From: Actinomycetes bacterium
GTDB lineage: Bacteria; Actinomycetota; Actinomycetes; Mycobacteriales; Mycobacteriaceae
Length of the DNA: 64,000 nt
Direction of reading: 5' to 3'
Assembly: GCA_023404955.1 (NCBI GenBank)
Contig: JAEXZY010000154.1
Span: 62,001 to 126,000 of the forward strand
This document shows, one piece after another, positions 1-9,025 of the stretch. Numbering within the stretch: the first letter of the stretch is position 1; every line of letters starts with the position of its first letter. The position numbers were made by a program, and so were the translations under genes. A model generated the notes under the pieces. That model was not told where the DNA came from. It did no database searches and saw nothing but the letters and a program-made list of their open reading frames with translations.

Positions 1-1651
1 CCGGGGTGCCGCCCACCGAGATGTCCAGGCCGCGCGGCGGCGCGATCGACCGCAGCTCCTCGATCTTCTGCGGGGCGTCGTTGCGGCTGATCAGACCGTT
101 CTGGATGGTCCGCACCGACGGGTCCTTGGTCCCGCCCTCCTGGACGGACCGTTCCTGCCACATCTTGGTCGGGTCGTTGTCCGGGTCGGTGAACCCGCTG
201 ATCGTCATCGCCTTGGCGCGCACGTCGGCGAGCTGCTGGTCGGTGACCGGCTGGCCGTCCTGCCGTTCCACGACGATCGTCAGCGGTTCGGTGCGGAAGC
301 CCGGGAACGTCTTGTCGAAGTCCTCCTGCGCGATGCGGACCTTGTTGTCCGGGGGCAGGTACTTCTCGCTGATGCCGCCGAGCGCCAGCTGACCCAGCGG
401 TATCACCAGCAGGATCATCACGATGAGGATGGGTGCGGCGAACGCGATCGGACGCTTCATGACGACGTTGACCAACCGGCCCCAGAAGCCCTTCTCGACT
501 TCGGCGCGGGTCTTGGTCTTCTGCGTCTTGGCGGCCAGCCACTCGAGGTAGACGCGCATCGGCTTCCAGTTACGGAAGAACGGCACCCGCAGCAGCGTGC
601 GCACCCCGAGGGCGTCGACGTTGTGGCCCAGAATGCCCAGCGCGGCGGGCAGCACGGTGACCGAAAGGATCGCCGCCAGCATGACCGACGCGATGATCGC
701 GTAGGTGATCGACTTCAGGAAGCCCTGCGGGAACAGCAGCAGCGGCACCGACGACGCGACCAGGATGACCGCGGAGAACATGATCGTGCGCCCGGACGTC
801 ATCACCGCGCGTCTGACCGCGGTCTCGGTGTCGTAGCCCTCGGCGATCTCTTCTCGGAACCGGCTCACCATGAACAGGCCGTAGTCGACCGCGATACCGA
901 GACCCATCAGCGTCACCACGGGTTGGGCGAAGAAGTGCACGGGCATGAACTCGGCGGTCAGCCGCATGATGCCCAGGGCACCCGCGATCGTCAGGCCGCC
1001 GATGATGCCGGGCAGCGCCGCCGCGACCACGCCACCGAAGACGAAGAACAGCACGACGCACACCAGCGGGATGGCGGCCACCTCGGCGCGCTTCTGGTCC
1101 TCCCCGATGGTGCCGGTGAGTTCGCTGGCCAGGGGGTTCAGCCCGGCGAGCTGGATGTTGCCGCCGTTGACCTTCTCCAGCTGGGGTTCGATCGCCTGGT
1201 AGTTCTTCAGGATCGTGTCGTCGTCATCACCCTTGAGCGGGATGCTGATGAAGGTCTTCGAGCCGTCCTGGGTCTTCATCTGCTGGACGGTCTCGGCGGT
1301 GGTGTCCGGCGCACGCAGCCACCCGACCCAGCTGACCACCTGATCCTTGTGGTCGTCGACGACTTTGTTGAGCTCGCCGGTGACTTCCTTCTGCCACGCC
1401 GGATCGGTGACCTTCTTGCCGTCCGGCGGCGTCAAGATCGCCACCACGTGGCTGGTGCGGTCACGCCCGTACACCTCGTCGGAGATCACCGACGCGTGAA
1501 CGGACTGACTGCCCTCGTCATAGAAACCACTCTGGGTGACGTGCTGTCCCAGGCTGATGCCGAAGACGCCGCCGCCCAGGCACAGTGCGACCATGACACC
1601 GATGACGATGTATCGGTACTGGTACACCGTTCGACCCCACCAGGCGAACAC
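1..1651 (-). CDS. mmpL3: MmpL3 trehalose monomycolate flippase (5' part of gene, cut by window edge)
   Basis: RND-family inner-membrane transporter that moves trehalose monomycolate across the plasma membrane, driven by protons. About 550 N-terminal residues of an expected ~1000 are present. The first transmembrane helix (residues ~13-33) is followed by a long periplasmic loop and then the TM2-TM6 block. Asp256-Tyr257 in the motif GIAVDYGLFM is the family's proton-relay pair. The GTG at 1651 is chosen because GAGGAG lies about 6 bases upstream and the protein opens FAWWGRTVYRYRY, as in MmpL3. The upstream neighbour is an NYN gene in the same direction. The gene runs off the left edge, so the C-terminal half cannot be judged. 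Confidence 0.97.
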   Translation of the reverse strand, partial: MFAWWGRTVYQYRYIVIGVMVALCLGGGVFGISLGQHVTQSGFYDEGSQSVHASVISDEVYGRDRTSHVVAILTPPDGKKVTDPAWQKEVTGELNKVVDDHKDQVVSWVGWLRAPDTTAETVQQMKTQDGSKTFISIPLKGDDDDTILKNYQAIEPQLEKVNGGNIQLAGLNPLASELTGTIGEDQKRAEVAAIPLVCVVLFFVFGGVVAAALPGIIGGLTIAGALGIMRLTAEFMPVHFFAQPVVTLMGLGIAVDYGLFMVSRFREEIAEGYDTETAVRRAVMTSGRTIMFSAVILVASSVPLLLFPQGFLKSITYAIIASVMLAAILSVTVLPAALGILGHNVDALGVRTLLRVPFFRNWKPMRVYLEWLAAKTQKTKTRAEVEKGFWGRLVNVVMKRPIAFAAPILIVMILLVIPLGQLALGGISEKYLPPDNKVRIAQEDFDKTFPGFRTEPLTIVVERQDGQPVTDQQLADVRAKAMTISGFTDPDNDPTKMWQERSVQEGGTKDPSVRTIQNGLISRNDAPQKIEELRSIAPPRGLDISVGGTP

Positions 1652-1726
1652 GGTCAGCTCCTCATTAAGTCGTTGTTGAGTCTGTGATCATCGGCGCGCA
1701 CATCGCGACCAGGCTTACCCTCTGTT

Positions 1727-2404
1727 CTAGACACGAGACGCCAACAGCGAGGACAGCGGCCGGAACGGCTGCAGCCACGCGCCCTGCTCGGGTAGTGAAT
1801 CAAGCCCGATTCTCGGTAGCGGCTCCCGGAAGACACCAGGGATGTCCTCCAGATCGACGAACTCCAAGGTATCCGACGCTAACGCCCAACTGGCATGTTC
1901 GCGAAATCCGAGAACCTGGACGGCGACCCCGTCCCGGGCGATCTCCTCGAGCGGTTGCCGGAACGCCTGACCGTCCGCGGACGCCACGATCAGCCCCGCC
2001 AGCCCCTCACCGCGGCGCAGCGCGATGTGGTCGAGCATGTCGGAATCGACGTCGCTGTCCTCGTCGATCTTCGGCTTGGCGAAGACCGCGAACCCGACGT
2101 TGCGCAGCGCCTCCACCCACGGGCGGACGACGTCGGCGCTACCAGGGGCGATGTTGGTGAACACCGTGGCCTCCGGCTCCAGCGGAGTGCCGGTCGAGTG
2201 ATGCGCCGACAGATCGGCGGTGCGGGACAGCAACCAGCGGCCCAGCGCGTCGAAGCGGGGCCGGTGCGCGGCGGTCGGCCGGCCGCCGAGGATCGCGCCG
2301 AGCCCCATGTCGAGGTTGGGGGCGTCCCAGACCAGCAGCACCCGCGCGGGTGGGGCGTCGGAGCGCTCCCCGATGTGATCGGTGACGTCGCCTGCCACGC
2401 TCAT
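1727..2404 (-). CDS. NYN-domain (PIN-like nuclease fold) protein, Rv0207c type
   Basis: About 225 residues. The NYN/PIN-like acidic pattern is visible: WDAPNLDMG (Asp27, Asn30), a DVDSDMLDHIA segment, and IVASADGQAF, which matches the conserved S-x-D-x-x-F turn. Proteins of this fold are often metal-dependent ribonucleases; activity here is inferred from fold only. The start is set at the ATG that overlaps the trmB stop as ATGA, with GGGAGAGG just upstream, rather than the ATG 12 bases earlier. The gene sits between trmB and mmpL3 and is probably translationally coupled to trmB, suggesting an RNA-related role. Confidence 0.85.
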   Translation of the reverse strand: MSVAGDVTDHIGERSDAPPARVLLVWDAPNLDMGLGAILGGRPTAAHRPRFDALGRWLLSRTADLSAHHSTGTPLEPEATVFTNIAPGSADVVRPWVEALRNVGFAVFAKPKIDEDSDVDSDMLDHIALRRGEGLAGLIVASADGQAFRQPLEEIARDGVAVQVLGFREHASWALASDTLEFVDLEDIPGVFREPLPRIGLDSLPEQGAWLQPFRPLSSLLASRV

Positions 2405-3186
2405 GACCTCTCCCACAGCAGTTCGGTGACGTCTGGTCCGGCGAGGGCCTTGCGCTCGTACTTGGTCTCAGGGCGGGCTATCGACATGGGCAGGTCGGGG
2501 GCGTCCAGGCTGACGCGCCGCAGCCGCGGCTCGGCATCGCCGACCTCGGCGATCTGCTCGGCGTACCCCTGGTGATCGGTGGCGGCGTGGAAGATCCCGC
2601 CGGGGCGCAGGCGGTCGGCGATCAGCGCGACGATGTCGGGCTGCAGCAGGCGGCGCTTGTGGTGACGGGCCTTGGGCCACGGATCGGGGAAGAACACCCG
2701 CACGCCGGTCAGCGACCCGGGGGTGAGCATGTGGGTGAGCACGTCGACACCGTCGCCGCGGATCAGCCGGATGTTGGTCACGCCTTCGCGGTCGATTGCG
2801 GACAGCAGCTGAGCCAGCCCGCGCTTGTAGACCTCGACAGCGATCACGTCGAGGCCGGGCTCTTCCTGCGCCATCGCCAGCGTCGAGGTGCCGGTTCCGC
2901 ATCCGATCTCCAGCACCAGCGGAGCATGCCTGCCGAACCACGCGTCGGTGTCGAGCGGGGCGGCGGGCTCGTCATCGGTGCGGGCCAGCAGACCGAGCTC
3001 GGGCCAGCGTGCATCCCAGACCGCCTGCTGGCGATCGGAGATCGTGGACCGGCGGGCGCGGAAGCTGGTGACCCGGCGTGGGTGATGGACGACGGCCTGC
3101 ATGTCCGACCCGGTGGCCGTTCCGGTGACGTCGTCGTCGACGTCGCTGGAAGAAGGCACACGCATCGGTCCATCGTCGCTCATCAC
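2401..3186 (-). CDS. trmB: tRNA (guanine-N7-)-methyltransferase
   Basis: Methylates G46 of the tRNA variable loop using S-adenosylmethionine. The 261-residue protein has the SAM-binding motif VLEIGCGTGTS (residues 91-101) and the TrmB signature FFPDPWPKARHHKRR (165-179). The 50-residue N-terminal tail is low complexity and acidic, then basic, as in actinobacterial TrmB. The start is either the ATG at 3186 or the next codon, also ATG; I cannot separate them. It is the first gene of a leftward set (trmB, NYN, mmpL3) and is divergent from the GTPase-like pair. Confidence 0.96.
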   Translation of the reverse strand: MMSDDGPMRVPSSSDVDDDVTGTATGSDMQAVVHHPRRVTSFRARRSTISDRQQAVWDARWPELGLLARTDDEPAAPLDTDAWFGRHAPLVLEIGCGTGTSTLAMAQEEPGLDVIAVEVYKRGLAQLLSAIDREGVTNIRLIRGDGVDVLTHMLTPGSLTGVRVFFPDPWPKARHHKRRLLQPDIVALIADRLRPGGIFHAATDHQGYAEQIAEVGDAEPRLRRVSLDAPDLPMSIARPETKYERKALAGPDVTELLWERS

Positions 3187-3328
3187 GGACTCACTCCCTG
3201 CATCGTGTTACAGATTGATACCCAACAGTTGCCTTGGCAGCTCCGCCCGGAATTGGTGCGTCGAGCAGGCCGATTCGGATGCCACGATCGATGGCAGGCG
3301 GGCGGGGGTCCGCTGGACGGGGACGGGG

Positions 3329-4294
3329 ATGACGGCTGATCTGGCTGACGTGGTGACCGCGTGGGCCCGCAGGGGACCCGATACCGGTGTCGCCGCCGTG
3401 GAGCGACTGTTGCGTGCGCCTGTCAGCGTAGCCGTGCGGGGGCGCCCGGGGGTGGGCCTCGACACCGTGGCCGGCGCTCTCAGCGTCCGGGTGGCCGCTC
3501 CGGGCGCGGCCGCGGATGTCGACGTCCTCGTCGTCGCCGAGACGCTCACCGAAGCGGACCGGGCCTCTGTGGCGGGCCCGACGGTGGTCGTCGTGAACAA
3601 GGCCGACCTGGGCGGCGCCGCAGCGGGTGGTCCGCTGCGGGCTGCGGAGGTGCTGGCCGCCGAGGTCGGGGAGCTGCTGCGCGCGCCGGCCGTGCCGATG
3701 ATCGGGTTGTTGGCCGGAGTCCGCATCGCCGACGACGACGTCGAGGTGCTCCGAGCGCTGGTCGGAACGCCCGCCGACGTGTCTTCGGTGGATGCATTCA
3801 CCGCCTGCGCGCACCCCGTGCCGGCTCAGACGCGCCGCGATCTGATCGACCGGCTGGACCGCTTCGGGCTGGCGCACGCGATCCTCGCGGTGTCGTCCGG
3901 GGCGGGCGCGCACGAGGTGACCACGCGGCTGCGGACGCTGAGCGGGGTCGACACCGCGCGCACCGTCATCGACCGCGCGGTCACGGAGGTCCGCTATCGA
4001 CGCTGCGCAACCGCGGTGCGCCGGCTGCGTGCGCTCGCTGTCGAGCGGGGCGACGAGCAGCTGGCGGCGCTGCTCGACGGTGACGACGTGGTGTTGGGCG
4101 TCATGACCGCGGCGGTCGACGTGGTCGAGGCGTCAGGCGGGACGGTGGATCGCGGCGACGACATCGGCGCCCACAGCCGCCGGGCCCTTCGATTCCAGCA
4201 CCTGTCGCGTGCCCCGCTCGACGCGCTGCACCGGCGCTGCGCCGCGGACATCGCGCGGGGCAGTCTGCGGCTGCTCGAGGCGTGCGGTGGCTGA
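3329..4294 (+). CDS. GTPase-like protein with degenerate P-loop, first of a tandem pair (Rv0209 type)
   Basis: 321 residues. Near residue 35 there is a P-loop-like GRPGVGLDTVAGAL in which the usual GK[ST] lysine is not in place. A clear G4-type motif VVVNKADLGG follows near residue 90. The rest is helical and charged, without membrane segments. The ATG at 3329 is the only good start in frame after the divergent trmB promoter region and has GGACGGGG before it. It overlaps the next gene by 8 bases, and the two proteins share the degenerate P-loop plus NK.D layout, so they probably act together. A dynamin-like or septum/membrane GTPase role is possible but not shown. Confidence 0.75.
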   Translation: MTADLADVVTAWARRGPDTGVAAVERLLRAPVSVAVRGRPGVGLDTVAGALSVRVAAPGAAADVDVLVVAETLTEADRASVAGPTVVVVNKADLGGAAAGGPLRAAEVLAAEVGELLRAPAVPMIGLLAGVRIADDDVEVLRALVGTPADVSSVDAFTACAHPVPAQTRRDLIDRLDRFGLAHAILAVSSGAGAHEVTTRLRTLSGVDTARTVIDRAVTEVRYRRCATAVRRLRALAVERGDEQLAALLDGDDVVLGVMTAAVDVVEASGGTVDRGDDIGAHSRRALRFQHLSRAPLDALHRRCAADIARGSLRLLEACGG

Positions 4295-5345
4295 GCCGGC
4301 TCACGTCGAGGTGGTGCTGGTGGCCGGTGCCTCGCGGGCCGGGGTGACCAGCGTCGCCGACCGCCTTCGCGAGCGGATGCCCGACCGCCGGTTCGTCGAG
4401 CTTCCCGAGCTGGTCCACGGGCAGCTGCCGATCGCCGTGGTCTGGGTGGTGTCGGCCACCGCCCCGATGACGCCGGACGAGTGCGCGCGGGCCGGCCCAC
4501 GCGCCGGCGCCGTCGTCGCCGTCGTGAACAAGATCGACGACCACCGTTGCTGGCGGCAGGTCCTTGTCCTCAACGCCGCGCGGTTGCCCACGGCAACCTG
4601 GGTGGCGGCCGCGGCGGCGCCGCGGCTGGGGGCGCCGCGGATCGACGACGTGGCGACCGCACTCGCGCAGCAGCTGGCCGATCCGTCGCTGGCCCCGCGC
4701 GCCACCGCGCGGGCCCGGGAGGCCGAGCGGGCGGCGCACGCACGGCGGCGTCACCAGCTTCACCAACTGCGGTTCGAGCTGATGTCCGCGGCGCGGCATC
4801 GCTGCCTCGCCGCGCGGGCCGAACTGCTCGCGGAGGTGTCGACGATGCGCAGTTCCAGGCAAGTCGAGGACACGGTTCGCACTCGTTGTCAGCAGATCCG
4901 CGCCGACCTCGAAGCGCAGCTAGAGGAGCAGGTGGCGGTCCCGGCAGATGCGCCCGTCGCGCCCCCGCAGAGTCTGACGACGCCGCTGACGGCCGGTCGT
5001 CGGTTGGAAACCCAGCTGATGGTCGTGCTGGGCGCGGGCTTCGGCGTCGGGGTGGCGTTGGTGGTGGCCCGGGTGACCGCGGCGCTGACCACTGGTCCGG
5101 GGTGGGCGTGGGCGGCGGGAGGGGTGGCCGGTCTGGCGCTGACCGCATGGGTGGTGCGGGTCCGGGGGCTGCTGGCCGACCGCGCCCGATGGGAACGCTG
5201 GACGAGCGACGTCGTCGCAGCGGTGCGCATCGAGTTGGAGGATGTGGTGGCGGGCCGAATTCTCGCCGCGATGCCCCCGTCCATGCCGACCGCAGCGTCG
5301 CGGCGGCAGCCGAAAACGACGGATTTCGTGGTTACCGATCGGTAG
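4287..5345 (+). CDS. GTPase-like membrane protein, second of a tandem pair (Rv0210 type)
   Basis: 352 residues. It begins with a degenerate P-loop, VVLVAGASRAGVTSVADRL, and carries the G4-like motif VVNKIDDH near residue 80. The middle is a long Arg/Glu-rich helical segment (residues ~135-215) that could form a coiled coil. Two hydrophobic stretches follow, around residues 247-275 and 280-300, so the protein is probably a membrane-anchored hairpin. The GTG start at 4287 overlaps the previous stop codon and gives the frame its first motif at the expected place. P-loop plus coiled coil plus C-terminal membrane hairpin resembles bacterial dynamin-like proteins; this is inference. Confidence 0.75.
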   Translation: MAEPAHVEVVLVAGASRAGVTSVADRLRERMPDRRFVELPELVHGQLPIAVVWVVSATAPMTPDECARAGPRAGAVVAVVNKIDDHRCWRQVLVLNAARLPTATWVAAAAAPRLGAPRIDDVATALAQQLADPSLAPRATARAREAERAAHARRRHQLHQLRFELMSAARHRCLAARAELLAEVSTMRSSRQVEDTVRTRCQQIRADLEAQLEEQVAVPADAPVAPPQSLTTPLTAGRRLETQLMVVLGAGFGVGVALVVARVTAALTTGPGWAWAAGGVAGLALTAWVVRVRGLLADRARWERWTSDVVAAVRIELEDVVAGRILAAMPPSMPTAASRRQPKTTDFVVTDR

Positions 5346-5476
5346 CTGGGCTTCCCGGCCCGACCAGGACCTCATCTGAATCGTTCCTGTGAGTGATCGG
5401 ACATGATCCTGGATTTCCCCGGGTATGTCACCCGCGTTAACCTCGAAGGTCAGGAGGGTGGGCGGCTGCCTGTCAA

Positions 5477-5492
5477 GACCCCGATCGGGGTC
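5477..5492. promoter_or_regulatory. Perfect 16-bp palindrome upstream of pckA
   Basis: The sequence GACCCCGATCGGGGTC reads identically on both strands, 85 bases before the pckA start. A second copy of the half-site ATCGGGGT lies at 5529-5536. It is either an operator for a dimeric regulator of gluconeogenesis or a leader hairpin; nothing in the window says which. Confidence 0.45.
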
Positions 5493-5576
5493 CGCACCGG
5501 CGGCACACGTCCCTCCCGGGGCTTTATCGGGGTTCACCAGCCAACGCGCAGGAACAGTGCAGGAGACGACACGCCA

Positions 5577-7406
5577 ATGACCGCAGCGACCATTCCGGGA
5601 CTGGATTCCGCACCCACCAAGCACGAGGCACTTCTGGCTTGGGTTCGGGAGATCGCCGAGCTGACGCAGCCCGATCGTGTCGCGTGGGCCGACGGCTCCG
5701 AAGAGGAGTACCAGCGACTGTGCGACCAGCTCGTCGAGGCGGGCACCTTCCAGAAGCTGAACCAGCAGAAGAAGCCGAACTCCTACCTGGCGCTGTCGGA
5801 CCCGTCGGATGTCGCGCGTGTGGAGTCGCGCACCTTCATCTGCAGCGAGCGGGAGATCGACGCGGGACCGACCAACAACTGGATGGACCCCGCCGAGATG
5901 CGGGAGCTGATGACCGGTCTGTACCGCGGCAGCATGCGCGGCCGCACCATGTGGGTGGTGCCGTTCTGCATGGGCCCGATCGACGCCGAGGACCCGAAGC
6001 TCGGCGTGGAGATCACCGACAGTGAATACGTGGTCGTGTCGATGCGCACGATGACCCGGATGGGTTCAGCGGCGCTGGAGAAGATGGGTGAGGACGGCTT
6101 CTTCGTCAAGGCGCTGCACTCGATCGGTGCGCCGCTGGAGCCCGGCCAGCAGGACGTGCCATGGCCCTGCAACGACACGAAGTACATCACCCACTTCCCG
6201 GAGACCCGCGAGATCTGGAGCTACGGCTCGGGCTACGGCGGCAACGCGCTGCTGGGCAAGAAGTGCTACTCGCTGCGCATCGCCTCGGCAATGGCGCACG
6301 ACGAGGGCTGGCTGGCCGAGCACATGCTGATCCTCAAGCTGATCTCCCCGGAGAACAAGGCCTACTACATCGCTGCGGCGTTCCCGTCGGCGTGCGGTAA
6401 GACCAACCTCGCGATGCTGCAGCCCACGATCCCGGGCTGGCGCGCCGAGACCGTGGGTGACGACATCGCGTGGATGCGCTTCGGCAAGGACGGCCGGCTC
6501 TACGCCACCAACCCCGAGTTCGGCTTCTTCGGTGTCGCGCCCGGCACCAACTGGGACTCGAACCCGAACGCGATGAAGACGATCGCGGCGGGCAACACCG
6601 TGTTCACCAACGTCGCCAAGACCGACGACGGTGATGTGTGGTGGGAAGGCCTGGAGGGCGAGCCCGATCACCTGATCGACTGGAAGGGCAACGACTACAT
6701 CCTTCGTGAGACCGAAACCAAAGCGGCGCATCCGAATTCGCGGTACTGCACCCCGATCTCGCAGTGCCCGACGCTGGCTCCCGAGTGGGACGATCCGCAG
6801 GGCGTGCCGATCTCGGCCATTCTCTTCGGGGGCCGCCGCAAGACCACGGTCCCGCTGATCACCGAGGCCCGCAACTGGCAGCACGGCGTGTTCATCGGCG
6901 CGACGCTGGGCTCCGAGCAGACCGCTGCCGCCGAGGGCAAGGTCGGTACCGTCCGCCGGGATCCGATGGCCATGCTGCCGTTCCTCGGCTACAACGTCGG
7001 CGACTACTTCCAGCACTGGATCAACATCGGCAAGGAAGCCGACGAGTCGAAGCTTCCGAAGGTCTTCTTCGTCAACTGGTTCCGCCGCGGCGAGGACGGC
7101 CGCTTCCTGTGGCCGGGTTTCGGGGAGAACAGCCGCGTGCTCAAGTGGGCGATCGAGCGCATCGAGCACCAGGCCGACGGCAAGAGCACCCCGATCGGCA
7201 TCGTTCCCACAGCGGCCGACCTCGACCTGGACGGCCTGGACGTGTCGGCCGCCGACGTCGACGAGGCGCTGAAGGTCGAGCCGGAGGAGTGGCGCAAAGA
7301 GCTGCCGCTGATCGAGGAATGGTTCGAGTTCGTCGGCGAGAAGCTGCCCACGGGCATCAAGGACGAATTCGACGCGCTGAAGACGCGTCTCGCCGAAGCC
7401 GAGTAG
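5577..7406 (+). CDS. pckA: Phosphoenolpyruvate carboxykinase (GTP)
   Basis: Converts oxaloacetate and GTP to phosphoenolpyruvate, CO2 and GDP, the entry step of gluconeogenesis when mycobacteria grow on fatty acids. The 609-residue length fits the GTP-dependent class. The nucleotide P-loop SACGKTN is at residues 271-277, and the kinase-2 segment ETVGDDIAWMRFG follows near 296. The C-terminal NWFRRGEDGRFLWPGFGENS is typical of this class. The ATG at 5577 has AGGAGAC upstream; longer in-frame extensions lack family similarity. The 231-base gap before it contains a perfect palindrome. Its position beside fatty-acid genes fits its role. Confidence 0.97.
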   Translation: MTAATIPGLDSAPTKHEALLAWVREIAELTQPDRVAWADGSEEEYQRLCDQLVEAGTFQKLNQQKKPNSYLALSDPSDVARVESRTFICSEREIDAGPTNNWMDPAEMRELMTGLYRGSMRGRTMWVVPFCMGPIDAEDPKLGVEITDSEYVVVSMRTMTRMGSAALEKMGEDGFFVKALHSIGAPLEPGQQDVPWPCNDTKYITHFPETREIWSYGSGYGGNALLGKKCYSLRIASAMAHDEGWLAEHMLILKLISPENKAYYIAAAFPSACGKTNLAMLQPTIPGWRAETVGDDIAWMRFGKDGRLYATNPEFGFFGVAPGTNWDSNPNAMKTIAAGNTVFTNVAKTDDGDVWWEGLEGEPDHLIDWKGNDYILRETETKAAHPNSRYCTPISQCPTLAPEWDDPQGVPISAILFGGRRKTTVPLITEARNWQHGVFIGATLGSEQTAAAEGKVGTVRRDPMAMLPFLGYNVGDYFQHWINIGKEADESKLPKVFFVNWFRRGEDGRFLWPGFGENSRVLKWAIERIEHQADGKSTPIGIVPTAADLDLDGLDVSAADVDEALKVEPEEWRKELPLIEEWFEFVGEKLPTGIKDEFDALKTRLAEAE

Positions 7407-7466
7407 TTCTTCGCGGACGGAATTCTGCGCGCCCTCGCGGGCTGGTGAAAGCACGCTCCGAGTCTG

Positions 7467-7482
7467 CTTGACACGTGTCAAG
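7467..7482. promoter_or_regulatory. 16-bp palindromic operator overlapping the fadD4 promoter
   Basis: CTTGACACGTGTCAAG is a perfect palindrome whose TTGACA (7468-7473) can also serve as a -35 element. A -10-like TATCCT lies at 7493-7498, seven bases before the fadD4 ATG, so transcription probably starts at the ATG (leaderless). A repressor bound here would cover the -35 box. The regulator is not identified. Confidence 0.6.
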
Positions 7483-7504
7483 TGCGTCGTCGTATCCTCT
7501 GGTC

Positions 7505-9025
7505 ATGCAGATCCGCGACACCGCTGTTGCCACGCCCGACAAGCCCGCGATCATCATGTATCCGTCCGGCACGGTGGTGACGTTCGGCGAACTCGAGGCC
7601 CGGGCCAACCGGTTGGCGCATCTGTTCCGCGATGCCGGTCTGGTCGAGGGCGACGCCGTCGCGATCCTGATGGAGAACAGCCAGCACATGCACGCGGTGA
7701 TGTGGGCCGCGCGCCGCGCCGGGCTGTACTACGTGCCCATCAACACCCACCTGACCGCCGCCGAGGCGGCTTACATCATCGACAACAGCGCGGCCAAGGC
7801 GATCGTCGGCTCCGCCGCGCTCGCTGACACTCTCGCGGGTCTCGAGGCGGAGCTGCCGAAGGGTCTGCCGTCTGTGCGCCTCATCGCCGACGGGTCCCTC
7901 GACGGCTGGCAGAGCTACCCGGAATGCGTTGCCGAACAACCTGATACGCCGATCGACGACGAGATCGAGGGCGATCTCCTGCAGTACTCGTCGGGCACCA
8001 CCGGCCGCCCGAAGGGCATCAAACGCGCGCTGCCGCACGTCCCGCCGGCCGAAGCGCCCGGACTGATGGCCGCGCTGGTGAGCTTCTGGATGCACCCCGA
8101 CGCCGTCTACCTCAGCCCTGCGCCGCTCTATCACACCGCGCCGTCGGTGTGGTCGATGCAGACCCAGGCCGGCGGTATCACCACCGTGGTGATGGAGAAG
8201 TTCGACGCCGAGGGCGCTCTGGACGCGATCGAAACGCACAAGGTCACGCACGGGCAGTTCGTCCCGGTCATGTTCACGCGGATGCTCAAGCTTCCCGAGG
8301 ACGTCCGGAGCAAGTACGACGTGTCCAGCCTGCAGCGGGTGATGCACGCCGCCGCACCGTGTCCCGTCGACATCAAGAAGCAGATGATCGACTGGTGGGG
8401 CCCCATCGTCGACGAGTACTACGCGTCCTCGGAGGCGCACGGCTCGACGCTGATCTTCGCCGAGGACTGGTTGACCCACCCCGGGTCGGTCGGTAAGCCG
8501 ATGGCCGGCGCGGTGCACATCCTCGACGAGGACGGCAAAGAGCTGCCGCCCGGTCAGCCCGGCGAGATCTACTTCGAGGGCGGCAACGACTTCGAATACC
8601 TCAACGATCCCGAGAAGACCCAGAGCTCTCGCGACTCCCGCGGCTGGAAAACGGTGGGCGACATCGGATATCTCGACGACGAGGGATTCCTCTACCTGAC
8701 CGATCGCCGGCATCACATGATCATCTCCGGTGGCGTGAACATCTATCCGCAGGAAGCCGAGAACCTGCTCGTCACCCATCCGAAGGTGATGGATGCCGCG
8801 GTGTTCGGGATTCCCGACGAGGAGATGGGCCAGAAGGTGAAGGCGGTCGTGCAGACGGTCGACCCCGCCGACGCCACCGACGACTTCGCCGACGAGCTGA
8901 TCGCCTGGCTGCGGGACCGGCTGGCGCACTACAAGTGTCCACGGTCCCTGTCGTTCGAGGCGCAGCTGCCGCGCACCGATACCGGCAAGCTGTTCAAGCA
9001 GGAGCTGATAAAGAAGTACGGGTGA
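7505..9025 (+). CDS. fadD4: Acyl-CoA synthetase, FadD4 type
   Basis: Adenylates a carboxylic acid and transfers it to CoA. The 506-residue ANL-superfamily protein shows the AMP-binding loop YSSGTTGRPKGI near residue 162, YYASSEAHGS near 305, the hinge YLTDRRHHMIISGG near 400, and the terminal catalytic lysine in LPRTDTGKLFKQEL. The ATG at 7505 follows a likely leaderless promoter, and the protein opens MQIRDTAVATPDKPAI as the family does. The last four bases overlap the next gene as GTGA, so a crotonase is co-translated. The native substrate is unknown. In M. tuberculosis, as I recall it, two other genes separate pckA from fadD4; here they are absent. Confidence 0.9.
   Translation: MQIRDTAVATPDKPAIIMYPSGTVVTFGELEARANRLAHLFRDAGLVEGDAVAILMENSQHMHAVMWAARRAGLYYVPINTHLTAAEAAYIIDNSAAKAIVGSAALADTLAGLEAELPKGLPSVRLIADGSLDGWQSYPECVAEQPDTPIDDEIEGDLLQYSSGTTGRPKGIKRALPHVPPAEAPGLMAALVSFWMHPDAVYLSPAPLYHTAPSVWSMQTQAGGITTVVMEKFDAEGALDAIETHKVTHGQFVPVMFTRMLKLPEDVRSKYDVSSLQRVMHAAAPCPVDIKKQMIDWWGPIVDEYYASSEAHGSTLIFAEDWLTHPGSVGKPMAGAVHILDEDGKELPPGQPGEIYFEGGNDFEYLNDPEKTQSSRDSRGWKTVGDIGYLDDEGFLYLTDRRHHMIISGGVNIYPQEAENLLVTHPKVMDAAVFGIPDEEMGQKVKAVVQTVDPADATDDFADELIAWLRDRLAHYKCPRSLSFEAQLPRTDTGKLFKQELIKKYG

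Noticed and set aside
6066..7481. Open frame of about 470 codons antisense to pckA
   Set aside because: No domain; pckA motifs on the plus strand are complete.
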